In this document: positions 25,507 through 34,009 of the stretch, piece after piece
How positions within the stretch are numbered: position 1 is the stretch's first letter
Layout of the letters: every line of letters begins with the position of its first letter
NCBI GenBank assembly: GCA_902826025.1
Contig: CADEDH010000015.1
Span: 1-47,022 of the forward strand
Length of the DNA stretch: 47,022 bases
Reading direction: 5' to 3'
DNA from: an uncultured Actinomycetes bacterium
GTDB taxonomy: Bacteria > Actinomycetota > Acidimicrobiia > Acidimicrobiales > SZUA-35
Notes under the pieces: model-generated
The model's input: only the letters and a program-made list of their open reading frames with translations
What the model was told of the DNA's origin: nothing
Databases searched by the model: none
Made by a program: the position numbers and the translations under genes

Positions 25507-25618
25507 GGGGATCCAGCGTAGCTGGCGCCGGGGTGGGGGCCCCGGCGCAGACGGGGTCCGGGGGCGCAGCCCCCGCGAGAACCAGACTACCGGCGCCGAT
25601 TCCGCTACCGTGGCGGCC
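25507..25618. promoter_or_regulatory. divergent region with two leaderless -10 boxes and a GC-rich hairpin
   Basis: The minus-strand box TACGCT (25515-25520) lies 8 bases before the methyltransferase ATG. The plus-strand box TACCGT (25606-25611) lies 7 bases before the flavodoxin ATG. Between them GGGGGC-GCA-GCCCCC (25560-25574) forms a perfect 6-bp stem. The same stem type recurs in the repeats at the end of the window. Confidence 0.45.
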
Positions 25619-26047
25619 ATGCGCGCCATCGTCATCTACGAGAGCCTCACCGGGAACACGGCCAAGGCGGGCCACATGATCGCCGACGAGCTGAGCGCAG
25701 CCGGGATCGAGGCCACCGCCTGCCCCATCACCGCCATCGACCTCCAGGCCCTGTCGGAGTCGGACCTGGTGGTCGTGGGGAGCTGGACCGACGGGCTCAT
25801 CCTGTTCGGGCAGCGCCCGGGTCGAGTCGGGCGATTGGCCAAGCTGCCGGTGATCGACGGCAAGACAGCCGCCGTGTACTGCACCTACGCCATCGAGAAG
25901 GGCAAGACCCTGGAGAAACTGTCGGGCATCGTGAGTCGCCGGGGCGGCAACGTGGTGGGCGGCATGGCCATCAAGCGCAACAACCTGGCCGGTGGCGCCT
26001 CCGAGTTCGTCGACCGCCTCCTCGGTGCCCTGGAGAAGACGAACTGA
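25619..26047 (+). CDS. flavodoxin-like protein
   Basis: A 142-residue FMN-binding flavodoxin-fold protein. The phosphate-binding loop YESLTGNTAKAG (residues 7-18) is close to the flavodoxin consensus T/SxTGNT, and VVVGSWTDGLILFG around residues 52-65 fits the isoalloxazine-contact loop. Size matches short-chain flavodoxins. Its redox partner is not indicated by neighbours. The ATG follows a TACCGT box by 7 bases and there is no ribosome binding site, so the mRNA is probably leaderless. A symmetric hairpin fills the gap to the convergent amidase gene. Confidence 0.9.
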   Translation: MRAIVIYESLTGNTAKAGHMIADELSAAGIEATACPITAIDLQALSESDLVVVGSWTDGLILFGQRPGRVGRLAKLPVIDGKTAAVYCTYAIEKGKTLEKLSGIVSRRGGNVVGGMAIKRNNLAGGASEFVDRLLGALEKTN

Positions 26048-26053
26048 CGCCCA

Positions 26054-26077
26054 CCAGCCGGGCGGACATCCGGCTGG
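26054..26077. terminator. bidirectional hairpin between convergent flavodoxin and amidase genes
   Basis: Perfect 8-bp inverted repeat CCAGCCGG (26054-26061) and CCGGCTGG (26070-26077) with an 8-base loop. It occupies the whole 30-base gap between the two stop codons. There is no T-run, as is common for actinobacterial intrinsic terminators. Acting for both genes is inferred from position. Confidence 0.6.
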
Positions 26078-27532
26078 CTACCAGCCCGGCGGGCGCGGCG
26101 TGCCACCCACCAGGGCCTCGATGAAGCCAGCGGCGGCCAACGTGGTGTGGTCCTCCAGGAAGGGGCCGGCCACCTGCACCCCGATGGGCATGCCGTTCGA
26201 ATGCAACCCGATCGGCACCACCGTGACCGGTAGGTAGACGGCGCCGAACAGGCCCATCCACTGCATCTGGGTCATGTAGGAGCGGGTCTGGCCCGCCACC
26301 TCGATGGTGCGGGCCGTCATCGGGTAGCTGTGGTCGTGGGGGATGGCAACGGTGGGCGACACCGGGGCCAGCAGCACGTCCCACTGGCCGAAGAACTCCC
26401 GCCACCGGGCCCGCATCTGAAGGCGGCGCTCGTTGGCCGACAGCCAGGCCCGGTGCCGGGCCGTGACCCCGCCCACGCCGAGGGCGCCCTCGGGGGCGTC
26501 ACCCCGGGCCGCCCGAGCCGCCAACTCCTCGATCTCGGTTGGCGACCAGCCGCCCGACAACGCCGCTCCGAGGAGTTGCCAGAACACGGTGTCGGCCTTG
26601 GCGAAGTCGAACCCGGTGGGCCGGGCAGTGTGGTCCACCACCGCCCCCACGCCCTCCAACTGGCCCGCCACCCGCTCGATGGCGGCCGCGATCTCGGGGT
26701 CGACGGGGCAGTAGGGGTCGTCGGCCCACACCGCCACCCGCAGCCCCTCGGGGCCGGGGCGCCGGGCCGGCGGCAACTCCAGACGCCAGCCGACCTCGTG
26801 CCAGTCGTCGGCTCCGGCCAGCAGGCCCAGCGCCATACGGCAGTCCTCCACCGTCCGGGCCATCGGGCCGACCACGGCCAGGTCGGCTTCGGTGAGCGTG
26901 CCGGGCGGGCCCGGGATCTGCCCTTTGGCCGACACGATGCCATAGCTCGGCTTGTGGCCCACCGTGCCGCACATGGCCGACGGGATTCGGATGCTGCCGC
27001 CGATGTCGCTGCCCACCTCGAGCGGGGTGAAGCCGGCGGCCAGGGCCCCGGCCGAGCCGCCGGAGCTCCCGCCGGGGGAGCGGTTGGTGTCCCACGGGTT
27101 GTTGGACGTGCCGAAGACCTCGTTGTAGCTCTGGGCGTCGCCGGCGTAGATCGGCAGGTTGGTCTTGCCCCAGATCACCGCCCCGGCCGCCTTGAGCCGG
27201 GCCACCGCAGCGGCGTCGCGATCGGGCACGAAATCGGCCAGCTCGGGGGCGCCCGAGGTGGTGAGCACCCCCTCGGTCATGAGGGAATCCTTCACCGTCA
27301 TCGGCAAGCCAGCCAGGGGACCCAGCGCCTCACCCCGGGCCCGGGCCTCGTCGATGGCGCGGGCCCGTTGCCGGGCCCATTCGAGGTCGGTGGTGACCAC
27401 CACGTTGATCTCGGGGTTGCGCTCGGCGCAGCGGGCGGTCAGGGCATCCAGGGCCTCGACGGCCGACAGGTGACCGGCCCGCAGGTTGGCCAGCAGCTCG
27501 GCTGCCGACTGGTAGGCGACATCGCTCGACAT
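26078..27532 (-). CDS. amidase (amidase signature family)
   Basis: A 484-residue amidase-signature hydrolase with the Ser-cisSer-Lys triad: Lys81 in PMTVKDSL, the Gly/Ser-rich RSPGGSSGGSAGALAAG (151-167, cis-Ser at 156/157) and the nucleophile Ser180 in GSDIGGSIRIPS. It hydrolyses a carboxamide; the substrate (for example a fatty, aryl or peptide amide) is not readable from sequence. It is not obviously GatA because no gatC or gatB is adjacent. The ATG at 27532 follows TAGCGT by 6 bases, pointing to a leaderless message. Confidence 0.92.
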   Translation of the reverse strand: MSSDVAYQSAAELLANLRAGHLSAVEALDALTARCAERNPEINVVVTTDLEWARQRARAIDEARARGEALGPLAGLPMTVKDSLMTEGVLTTSGAPELADFVPDRDAAAVARLKAAGAVIWGKTNLPIYAGDAQSYNEVFGTSNNPWDTNRSPGGSSGGSAGALAAGFTPLEVGSDIGGSIRIPSAMCGTVGHKPSYGIVSAKGQIPGPPGTLTEADLAVVGPMARTVEDCRMALGLLAGADDWHEVGWRLELPPARRPGPEGLRVAVWADDPYCPVDPEIAAAIERVAGQLEGVGAVVDHTARPTGFDFAKADTVFWQLLGAALSGGWSPTEIEELAARAARGDAPEGALGVGGVTARHRAWLSANERRLQMRARWREFFGQWDVLLAPVSPTVAIPHDHSYPMTARTIEVAGQTRSYMTQMQWMGLFGAVYLPVTVVPIGLHSNGMPIGVQVAGPFLEDHTTLAAAGFIEALVGGTPRPPGW

Positions 27533-27651
27533 CCCTGGACGCTACCCCCGCGGCCGGGTCCCGTGCCACGACGCAGCCTGCCGGGCCGGGTAGGGCGAGG
27601 GGCTTCTGCCCAGCACCAATGGCAGGATCCGGTGGGCTACAGTCGCCCCGG
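27533..27651. promoter_or_regulatory. divergent leaderless promoters of amidase and lipoprotein genes
   Basis: TAGCGT on the minus strand (27539-27544) is 6 bases from the amidase ATG. TACAGT on the plus strand (27638-27643) is 8 bases from the lipoprotein ATG. Neither start has a Shine-Dalgarno sequence. No operator-like symmetry is evident between them. Confidence 0.45.
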
Positions 27652-27966
27652 ATGTCCCGCTTCCGCCCCCTCGTTCTCGCCGCGGCTGTGGCCGCCGCCA
27701 GCTGCGGGCTGCTGGCCGGTTGCGCCTCCCGGCCGAGCGAGGAGGACCTCACGAACTCGATCCTCACCGCCACCAACGCCGTCAACTCCACCGTCACCCT
27801 CAGCAGCGACCAGGCGGCCTGCATCGCCCGGGCCCTGCTGGCCAGCAACCTGTCCGACACCACCTTGTCGGGCCTGGCCGAGGACTTCGACAAGCCCGAG
27901 GTGCTGGAGACCGAAGCCGATCAGGTGGAGCCGGCGGTGGCGGCCGCCGCCCAGCAGTGCCGATGA
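27652..27966 (+). CDS. small secreted lipoprotein
   Basis: A 104-residue protein with a lipoprotein signal peptide ending at LLAGC (Cys25). The mature part is about 80 residues, mostly helical and acidic, with a Cys in DQAACIARALL and a Cys next to the C-terminus (QQCR). These could form a disulfide that closes a small helical domain. This resembles short actinobacterial proteins of unknown function with a conserved C...C pair. Its stop overlaps the psuG start (ATGA), so it is the first gene of a two-gene unit. No function can be assigned. Confidence 0.8.
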   Translation: MSRFRPLVLAAAVAAASCGLLAGCASRPSEEDLTNSILTATNAVNSTVTLSSDQAACIARALLASNLSDTTLSGLAEDFDKPEVLETEADQVEPAVAAAAQQCR

Positions 27967-28904
27967 CGGAGACCACCGACCCCCGCCCCGGAAACGGGCC
28001 GGGGTCCGGGCTCGATGTGGTAGTGGCCCCCGAGGTGGCAGCCGCCCTGGCCGACCGCCGGCCGGTCGTGGCCCTGGAGAGCACGATCTTCTCCCATCTC
28101 GGGCTCCCCGCCCCCCACAACCGGGAGGCGCTGACCCGATGCCTCGGGGCGGTGACCGGAGGGGGTGGCGTGCCGGCGCTCACCGCCGTGCTGGACGGAC
28201 GGGCCACCGTGGGTGTTGCTCCGGCCGACCACGAGCGGATCTGCGGGCCGGCCCGCAAGGCGGCGGCCCGTGACCTGCCGGTGGCCGTGGCCCAACGGTG
28301 GTCGTTCGGCGCCACGACCGTGTCGGCCTCGCTGCGCCTGGCCGCCGCTGCCGGGATCGGGGTGTTCGCCACCGGCGGGATCGGGGGCGTGCACCGGGGG
28401 GCCGAGCGAACGGGTGACGTCAGCGCCGACCTCGATGCGCTGGCCCGTCATCCGGTGGTGGCGGTGTCGGCCGGGGCCAAGGTGTTCCTCGACCTGGCCC
28501 GCACCCTCGAGTACCTGGAGACGGCATCGGTCCCCGTGCTGGGATGGCGTTGCGACGAGTTCCCGGCCTTCCATGCCCGGTCCAGCGGCCTGCCCGTACC
28601 CCATCGGGTGGAGTCGGCGGCCGAGGTGGCGGCCGTGGCCCGGGCCCACTGGGCCCTGGGCGGCGGTGGACTGCTGGTGGTGGCCCCCGTACCCGAAGCC
28701 GAGGCGCTGCCCCTGGCCGAGGTGGAAGCGGCGTCGGAGGAGGCCATCCGTCAGGCCGAGGAGTCGGGGGCGGCGGGCAACGCCGTCACCCCGGCCGTCC
28801 TGGCCGGCATGGTGCAGCTCACCTCGGGTCGGGTGATCGCCGCCAACCTGGCTCTGGCCGAGCACAACGCCCAGGTGGCCACGGCCATCGCCCAAGAGCT
28901 GTAA
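27963..28904 (+). CDS. psuG: pseudouridine-5'-phosphate glycosidase
   Basis: A 313-residue protein, the usual length for PsuG. PsuG breaks the C-glycosidic bond of pseudouridine 5'-phosphate to give uracil and ribose 5-phosphate. Typical stretches are VALESTIFSHLGLPAPHN near residue 36, PALTAVLDGRATVG, SASLRLAAAAGIGVFATGGIGGVHRGAE and the late GNAVTPAVLAGMVQLT. The catalytic Lys would be in SAGAKVFLDL and the Glu in ALEST. The ATG overlaps the lipoprotein stop. The usual partner kinase PsuK is not nearby, so phosphorylated substrate must come from elsewhere. Confidence 0.92.
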   Translation: MTETTDPRPGNGPGSGLDVVVAPEVAAALADRRPVVALESTIFSHLGLPAPHNREALTRCLGAVTGGGGVPALTAVLDGRATVGVAPADHERICGPARKAAARDLPVAVAQRWSFGATTVSASLRLAAAAGIGVFATGGIGGVHRGAERTGDVSADLDALARHPVVAVSAGAKVFLDLARTLEYLETASVPVLGWRCDEFPAFHARSSGLPVPHRVESAAEVAAVARAHWALGGGGLLVVAPVPEAEALPLAEVEAASEEAIRQAEESGAAGNAVTPAVLAGMVQLTSGRVIAANLALAEHNAQVATAIAQEL

Positions 28905-28906
28905 GC

Positions 28907-28959
28907 CCTGATCTGGTTCCGACGCCGTAACCGGTGACGGTGCTGGACGCCAGATCGGG
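28907..28959. terminator. hairpin between convergent psuG and metallopeptidase genes
   Basis: CCTGATCTGG (28907-28916) pairs with CCAGATCGGG (28950-28959) over 10 positions with one G-U wobble. The 33-base loop contains a smaller CCGT/ACGG stem. It sits just after the psuG stop and ends five bases from the opposing stop codon, so a two-way terminator is likely. No T-tract. Confidence 0.5.
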
Positions 28960-28964
28960 AGGGG

Positions 28965-29888
28965 TCAGACCTCGGAGGCGGCGAAGGTGTCGCACTTTTC
29001 GGGGTCGCCGGTGGTGAAACCTTCACGGAACCACTTGGCCCGGCTCTCAGCCGAGCCGTGGGTCCAGGTGTCGGGGTTTATGCTCATCCCGGCCTGGGAC
29101 TGGATGCTGTCGTCGCCCACCGCCTGGGCGGCCCGCAGACCTTCGTCGATGTCGCCGGCCTCGAGGATCGGCTTGCCGTCGGCCGTGGTCCGCTGGTTGG
29201 CCGAGAAGCCCCACACCCCGGCCAGGCAGTCGGCCTGCAGCTCCAGGCGCACCGAATACTCGTTGGCGTTGTTCGGGTCTTCCTGCTGGGCCTGGCGGAC
29301 CTTGTCGCTGATGCCGGTGATCGACTGGATGTGGTGGCCGATCTCATGGGCGATCACGTAGGCCTGGGCGAAGTCGCCGGGGGCCTGGAATCGGGTGGCC
29401 AGCTCGTCGTAGAACGTGAGGTCGATGTAGACCTTGTTGTCGCCCGGGGCGGGGCAGTAGAACGGCCCGACACCGGCCGATGCGTTGCCGCAGCCCGTTT
29501 GCACGGCGTCGGTGAACAGCACCAGCTTGGTCTCGGTGTAGTCGATACCGGCCCGCTCGAAGTACTCGGACCAGGTGTCCTGGATGTCGGCCATGAGGGC
29601 CGCCATGTACTCCCGGGTCTCGGCCTGGGGGTCGACCACCGGGGCCGCAGGGTCGTCGATCTGTTGGGACACGGGGCCGGCCCCGGTGTCGAACCCAGCC
29701 GCTCCGATATCGAACCCGCTGCCGCCACCGCCTCCGGTGAGGGCCACGATGATGGCGATGATGATGCCGATCAGGCCGCCGCCGCCCACGACGCCGCCCG
29801 CCATCTTGCCCCGGGAGCCACCGGCCCGGCGGCGGTCTTCGATGTACTGCTCACCCCGCTGCGCCGTGCTCTTGTCGTATCGGACCAT
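28965..29888 (-). CDS. neutral zinc metallopeptidase (YpfJ-type), membrane-anchored
   Basis: A 307-residue protein of the YpfJ-type neutral zinc metallopeptidase family. Residues 31-51 form one transmembrane helix inside a Gly-rich stretch, so the catalytic domain should face outside. The zinc site is HEIGHH (His181 and His185, Glu182 catalytic) with Glu216 in RLELQADCLAGV as likely third ligand. Cys133 and Cys145 (GCGNASAGVGPFYC) and two further Cys near 221 and 300 could form disulfides. The physiological substrate of this family is unknown. It starts 57 bases from the divergent PLP-enzyme gene; GGGAG precedes the ATG. Confidence 0.9.
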   Translation of the reverse strand: MVRYDKSTAQRGEQYIEDRRRAGGSRGKMAGGVVGGGGLIGIIIAIIVALTGGGGGSGFDIGAAGFDTGAGPVSQQIDDPAAPVVDPQAETREYMAALMADIQDTWSEYFERAGIDYTETKLVLFTDAVQTGCGNASAGVGPFYCPAPGDNKVYIDLTFYDELATRFQAPGDFAQAYVIAHEIGHHIQSITGISDKVRQAQQEDPNNANEYSVRLELQADCLAGVWGFSANQRTTADGKPILEAGDIDEGLRAAQAVGDDSIQSQAGMSINPDTWTHGSAESRAKWFREGFTTGDPEKCDTFAASEV

Positions 29889-29933
29889 CGGCCGGCCATC
29901 TCCCTGTTCGCCCGCACCCTAGCGGGTCAACCA

Positions 29934-29939
29934 TATCCT
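29934..29939 (+). promoter_or_regulatory. -10 box TATCCT for a leaderless PLP-enzyme transcript
   Basis: TATCCT lies 6 bases before the GTG at 29946, so transcription probably starts at the GTG. On the opposite strand TAGGGT (29916-29921) could serve the divergent metallopeptidase gene with a leader of about 20-28 bases. Confidence 0.4.
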
Positions 29940-29945
29940 GCCAGG

Positions 29946-31487
<1,542 letters not shown>

Positions 31488-31497
31488 CGCGGCACCC

Positions 31498-32823
31498 GTG
31501 GTGTCCGGCCCCGTCCCCGCACCCCACCTGGCGCCTGTGCTCAGCCCTGGCGGCGGGAACCCGTTCATCGTCCATCGCAACCGGCTCGACGTCTACCACC
31601 GCGCCCGGGTCGCCGGACTCGCCGACGCGGCCTACGTGGCGCTGGTGGAGGCGGCCGACGATCGGGTGGCGGCGGTGGCCGGTACCGGGTTCCGGGCCAC
31701 CCCGCTGGTCGACCTGACCGGCGGGCAGCCGGTGCCGCCGGCACTGGCCGGGCTCGGCCCGGTCGTGGCCAAGGTGGAGACGGCCAACGTGTCGGGTTCC
31801 CACAAGGCCCGCCACCTGTTCGGGCTCCTGCTCCGGCTGCTGATCGACGAGGCCGCCGGGGGCGCCCCCGAGCCCGGGGCCACCGGCCCGCTGGCCATCG
31901 CTTCCTGCGGCAACGCCGCGCTGGGTGCCGCCATGGTGGCGGCCAGCGCCCGCCGGGCCCTGCGGGTGTTCGTGCCCACCGACGCCAACCCGGCGGTGGT
32001 GGCGCAGCTCGACGCACTGGGGGCCGACGTCGTCACCTGCCCCCGCCGGCCGGGGGAGGAGGGCGATCCGTGCGTGCTGCGCCTCCATGAGTCCCTGGCC
32101 GCCGGTGCCCGACCCTTCACCGTGCAGGGGCCACTGGAGCCGGCCGTGATCGACGGCGCCCGCACCATCGGCCTCGAGTTGGCCGACCAGTTGGCGGCGG
32201 CCGGGCTGCGGGCGGCCGACCTGTTCGTCCAGATCGGGGGCGGGGCCCTGGCCACCGCCGTGATGGACGGCATGGCCCGGTCCGGCGGCCCCGGCCTGCC
32301 CCGCCTGCACCCGGTGCAGGCCGCATCGGCCCACCCCTACGTTGCCGGGTGGCGTCGCATCGCTCCGGCGCTGCTGGCCCGGCTCGGGCTGCCCGACCCG
32401 GCCCCCGACCTCCGACCCGATCGGGCCTGGGCCCAGGCGCTGGCGGGCCCGGCCGCCGACGGCCGACTCCGCCTTCCGGACGACCTCGATGCCATCGCCC
32501 ATCTCATGGCGCCGTGGCCGGGGACGCCCCACAGTGTCGCCAGCGGCATCCTCGACGACCTGACCTACGACTGGCGCACGGTGCTCAGCCATCAGATCCG
32601 CACCGGCGGCTGGCCCCAACTCGCCGACGAGGCCACCCTGGCCGAGGCGGCCGTCCTGGCCGCCGGACTCGTCACCCCGCCGCCCGACGCCACCGGCGCC
32701 GCCGGCCTGGCCGGCCTGCTGGCCGCCGCCCGCGCCGACGGCCTGCCGCCCCGGACCCACGGCGAAGCGCTCGTCGTCCTCCTCACCGGTGTCGACCGGG
32801 CCTGGACCCCGCCCGCCCCCTGA
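31498..32823 (+). CDS. fold-type-II PLP-dependent enzyme, second of pair
   Basis: A 441-residue PLP enzyme of the threonine synthase/threonine dehydratase/cysteine synthase superfamily. The Schiff-base Lys is likely Lys103 in NVSGSHKARHLFG, the Asn loop is SCGNAALGAAM (about 137-147) and the Gly-rich cup is VQIGGGALATAV. Sequence between them is Ala/Gly-rich, as expected at this GC content. It is distinct from the upstream enzyme, with different spacing and motifs, so it is not a simple recent duplication. Start is GTG at 31498 or GTG at 31501. Tandem arrangement suggests sequential steps or a hetero-oligomer; substrate unknown. Confidence 0.83.
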   Translation: MVSGPVPAPHLAPVLSPGGGNPFIVHRNRLDVYHRARVAGLADAAYVALVEAADDRVAAVAGTGFRATPLVDLTGGQPVPPALAGLGPVVAKVETANVSGSHKARHLFGLLLRLLIDEAAGGAPEPGATGPLAIASCGNAALGAAMVAASARRALRVFVPTDANPAVVAQLDALGADVVTCPRRPGEEGDPCVLRLHESLAAGARPFTVQGPLEPAVIDGARTIGLELADQLAAAGLRAADLFVQIGGGALATAVMDGMARSGGPGLPRLHPVQAASAHPYVAGWRRIAPALLARLGLPDPAPDLRPDRAWAQALAGPAADGRLRLPDDLDAIAHLMAPWPGTPHSVASGILDDLTYDWRTVLSHQIRTGGWPQLADEATLAEAAVLAAGLVTPPPDATGAAGLAGLLAAARADGLPPRTHGEALVVLLTGVDRAWTPPAP

Positions 32824-32889
32824 CCGCGCCCCACCGTCGTCGCCCGTCGAACCGACGCCCCGGCCGCTCGACCCACGGCCGAACCGACG

Positions 32890-32997
32890 CCGCGAAAACC
32901 GCGACACGCCGGCCTTCTGCGTCGCGAAACCACCGAAACTCGTGCAAAACGTGACGCAGAACGGGGCCGGGGCGCGGTTTTCGTGACGCAGATCGGG
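32890..32997. repeat. intergenic nested inverted repeats (possible extragenic palindrome or terminator)
   Basis: The 204-base gap 32824-33027 between convergent genes has no gene but shows nested symmetry. Outer arms are CGCGAAAACCGCG (32891-32903) and CGCGGTTTTCGTG (32973-32985). Inner arms are TTCTGCGTCGCG (32915-32926) and CGTGACGCAGAA (32950-32961). The element GTGACGCAGA is also directly repeated (about 32951 and 32983). The pairing could terminate both transcripts or mark a dispersed palindromic repeat. Confidence 0.6.
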
Positions 32998-33027
32998 CAG
33001 GGAGGAGGGCGCGGAACGAGGGGGCGA

Positions 33028-33951
33028 TCAGGCGGCGAGGGGGCGGCCGAAGGGCTTGGCTGGCTGCCAGCTCAGCATGAACTCCTCGGCCTGGTAGCAG
33101 GCGCCGAGCAGCACCCCGTCGGGGTGCGAGGCGGCCGCCGTCAACGTTTCGACGATCCGGTTGACGACCGTCGGGATGGCAGCGGCCTCGTCGTCGCCCA
33201 CCCCGTCGAGGTAGCCGGCGAGCCAACCGCCGGCGGTGGTCACGAAGTCGGGTAGGAGCCGCACCGATCCGGGCGCCAGCACCTGGGCCAGGGCCTTGGT
33301 GGTGAACGGCACCGGCCCCCAGGGCACGATGGCCTTGGCTGTGACGAAGCCCACGCCCTGGTGGGTGAGCACGCCAGGCTTCGAGCCGGCGATGATGGCG
33401 TCGACCTTGGCCCCCCACACCAGCCACGGCTTCTCGTCCACGCCCCACACGTCCACCACGGTGGCACCGGCTTCGGTGAGGGTGTCGATCAGCCCGGCGG
33501 GGGCGTCGGCCCGGCCCTCGACGGCCAGCGTGGTGCCTTTCAGGTCACCGCCGACGGCCCACGCCGCGGCAGCGGCGACCCCGACGTTCAGGAGCCGGTT
33601 CGATCCGGCCAGCGGGCCCACCCCGGAGGCCTGGCGCAGCTCGGCCAGCTGATCGGCCGCCACCCCCTTGCCGGCGTCGAGGTGGAGCTGGCCACTGGCG
33701 ACATCGGGCAGCACCTCCGACACGAAGGCCTCCGTCGCCCCGCCGATGGCATCACCCTCGGCGTTGATGCCGGCCGACGCCCCCGACCGCTGGATCCCGA
33801 AGGCGGCGAAACCGTAGGTGGCGGTGCGGGCCAGGTCGGACGCACTGGACTCCAGCACCTTGCGGGCCCGGCGAACCACCCCGGAGGCGGGAGCGTCGGG
33901 AAAGTCGACGACGACGAAGGCATCGGTGGAGCTGAGCTTGCGAACGGTCAC
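33028..33951 (-). CDS. Glu/Leu/Phe/Val dehydrogenase-like protein with atypical active site
   Basis: A 307-residue protein with the general layout of amino-acid dehydrogenases: an N-terminal domain, then GSNRLLNVGVAAAAAWAVGG leading into a Rossmann domain (about 138-170, TLAVEGRADAPAGLIDTLTE, then DVWG). Near residues 55-66 the sequence is QRSGASAGINAEGD, where typical glutamate or leucine dehydrogenases have a Gly-Gly-x-Lys-Gly-Gly motif bearing the catalytic Lys. That Lys is not seen. It could be a degenerate, regulatory or differently acting relative. The GTG at 33951 lies 8 bases after a TAGACT box. It sits close to gltBD, but on the opposite strand. Confidence 0.7.
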   Translation of the reverse strand: MTVRKLSSTDAFVVVDFPDAPASGVVRRARKVLESSASDLARTATYGFAAFGIQRSGASAGINAEGDAIGGATEAFVSEVLPDVASGQLHLDAGKGVAADQLAELRQASGVGPLAGSNRLLNVGVAAAAAWAVGGDLKGTTLAVEGRADAPAGLIDTLTEAGATVVDVWGVDEKPWLVWGAKVDAIIAGSKPGVLTHQGVGFVTAKAIVPWGPVPFTTKALAQVLAPGSVRLLPDFVTTAGGWLAGYLDGVGDDEAAAIPTVVNRIVETLTAAASHPDGVLLGACYQAEEFMLSWQPAKPFGRPLAA

Positions 33952-33954
33952 AGC

Positions 33955-33976
33955 CCGGGAGTCTAAACACTCCCGG
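33955..33976. promoter_or_regulatory. perfect inverted repeat over the -10 box of the dehydrogenase-like gene
   Basis: CCGGGAGT (33955-33962) and ACTCCCGG (33969-33976) form a perfect 8-bp inverted repeat with a 6-base spacer. The minus-strand -10 candidate TAGACT (33960-33965) lies within it. It may be an operator that would cover the promoter, or a terminator hairpin for the M18 gene, whose stop is 33 bases upstream on the same strand. Confidence 0.5.
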
Positions 33977-34009
33977 CCTACGGCCGGAATCTCTTGGCGG
34001 CTCGGCGGT

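Noticed and set aside
26078..27532. Amidase as GatA of the tRNA amidotransferase
   Set aside because: The triad is shared by the whole family and no gatB or gatC is adjacent; the general amidase label is safer.
29058..29945. Long upstream extension of the first PLP enzyme
   Set aside because: The extension is antisense to the zinc metallopeptidase; the GTG at 29946 with a TATCCT box just upstream is a better start.
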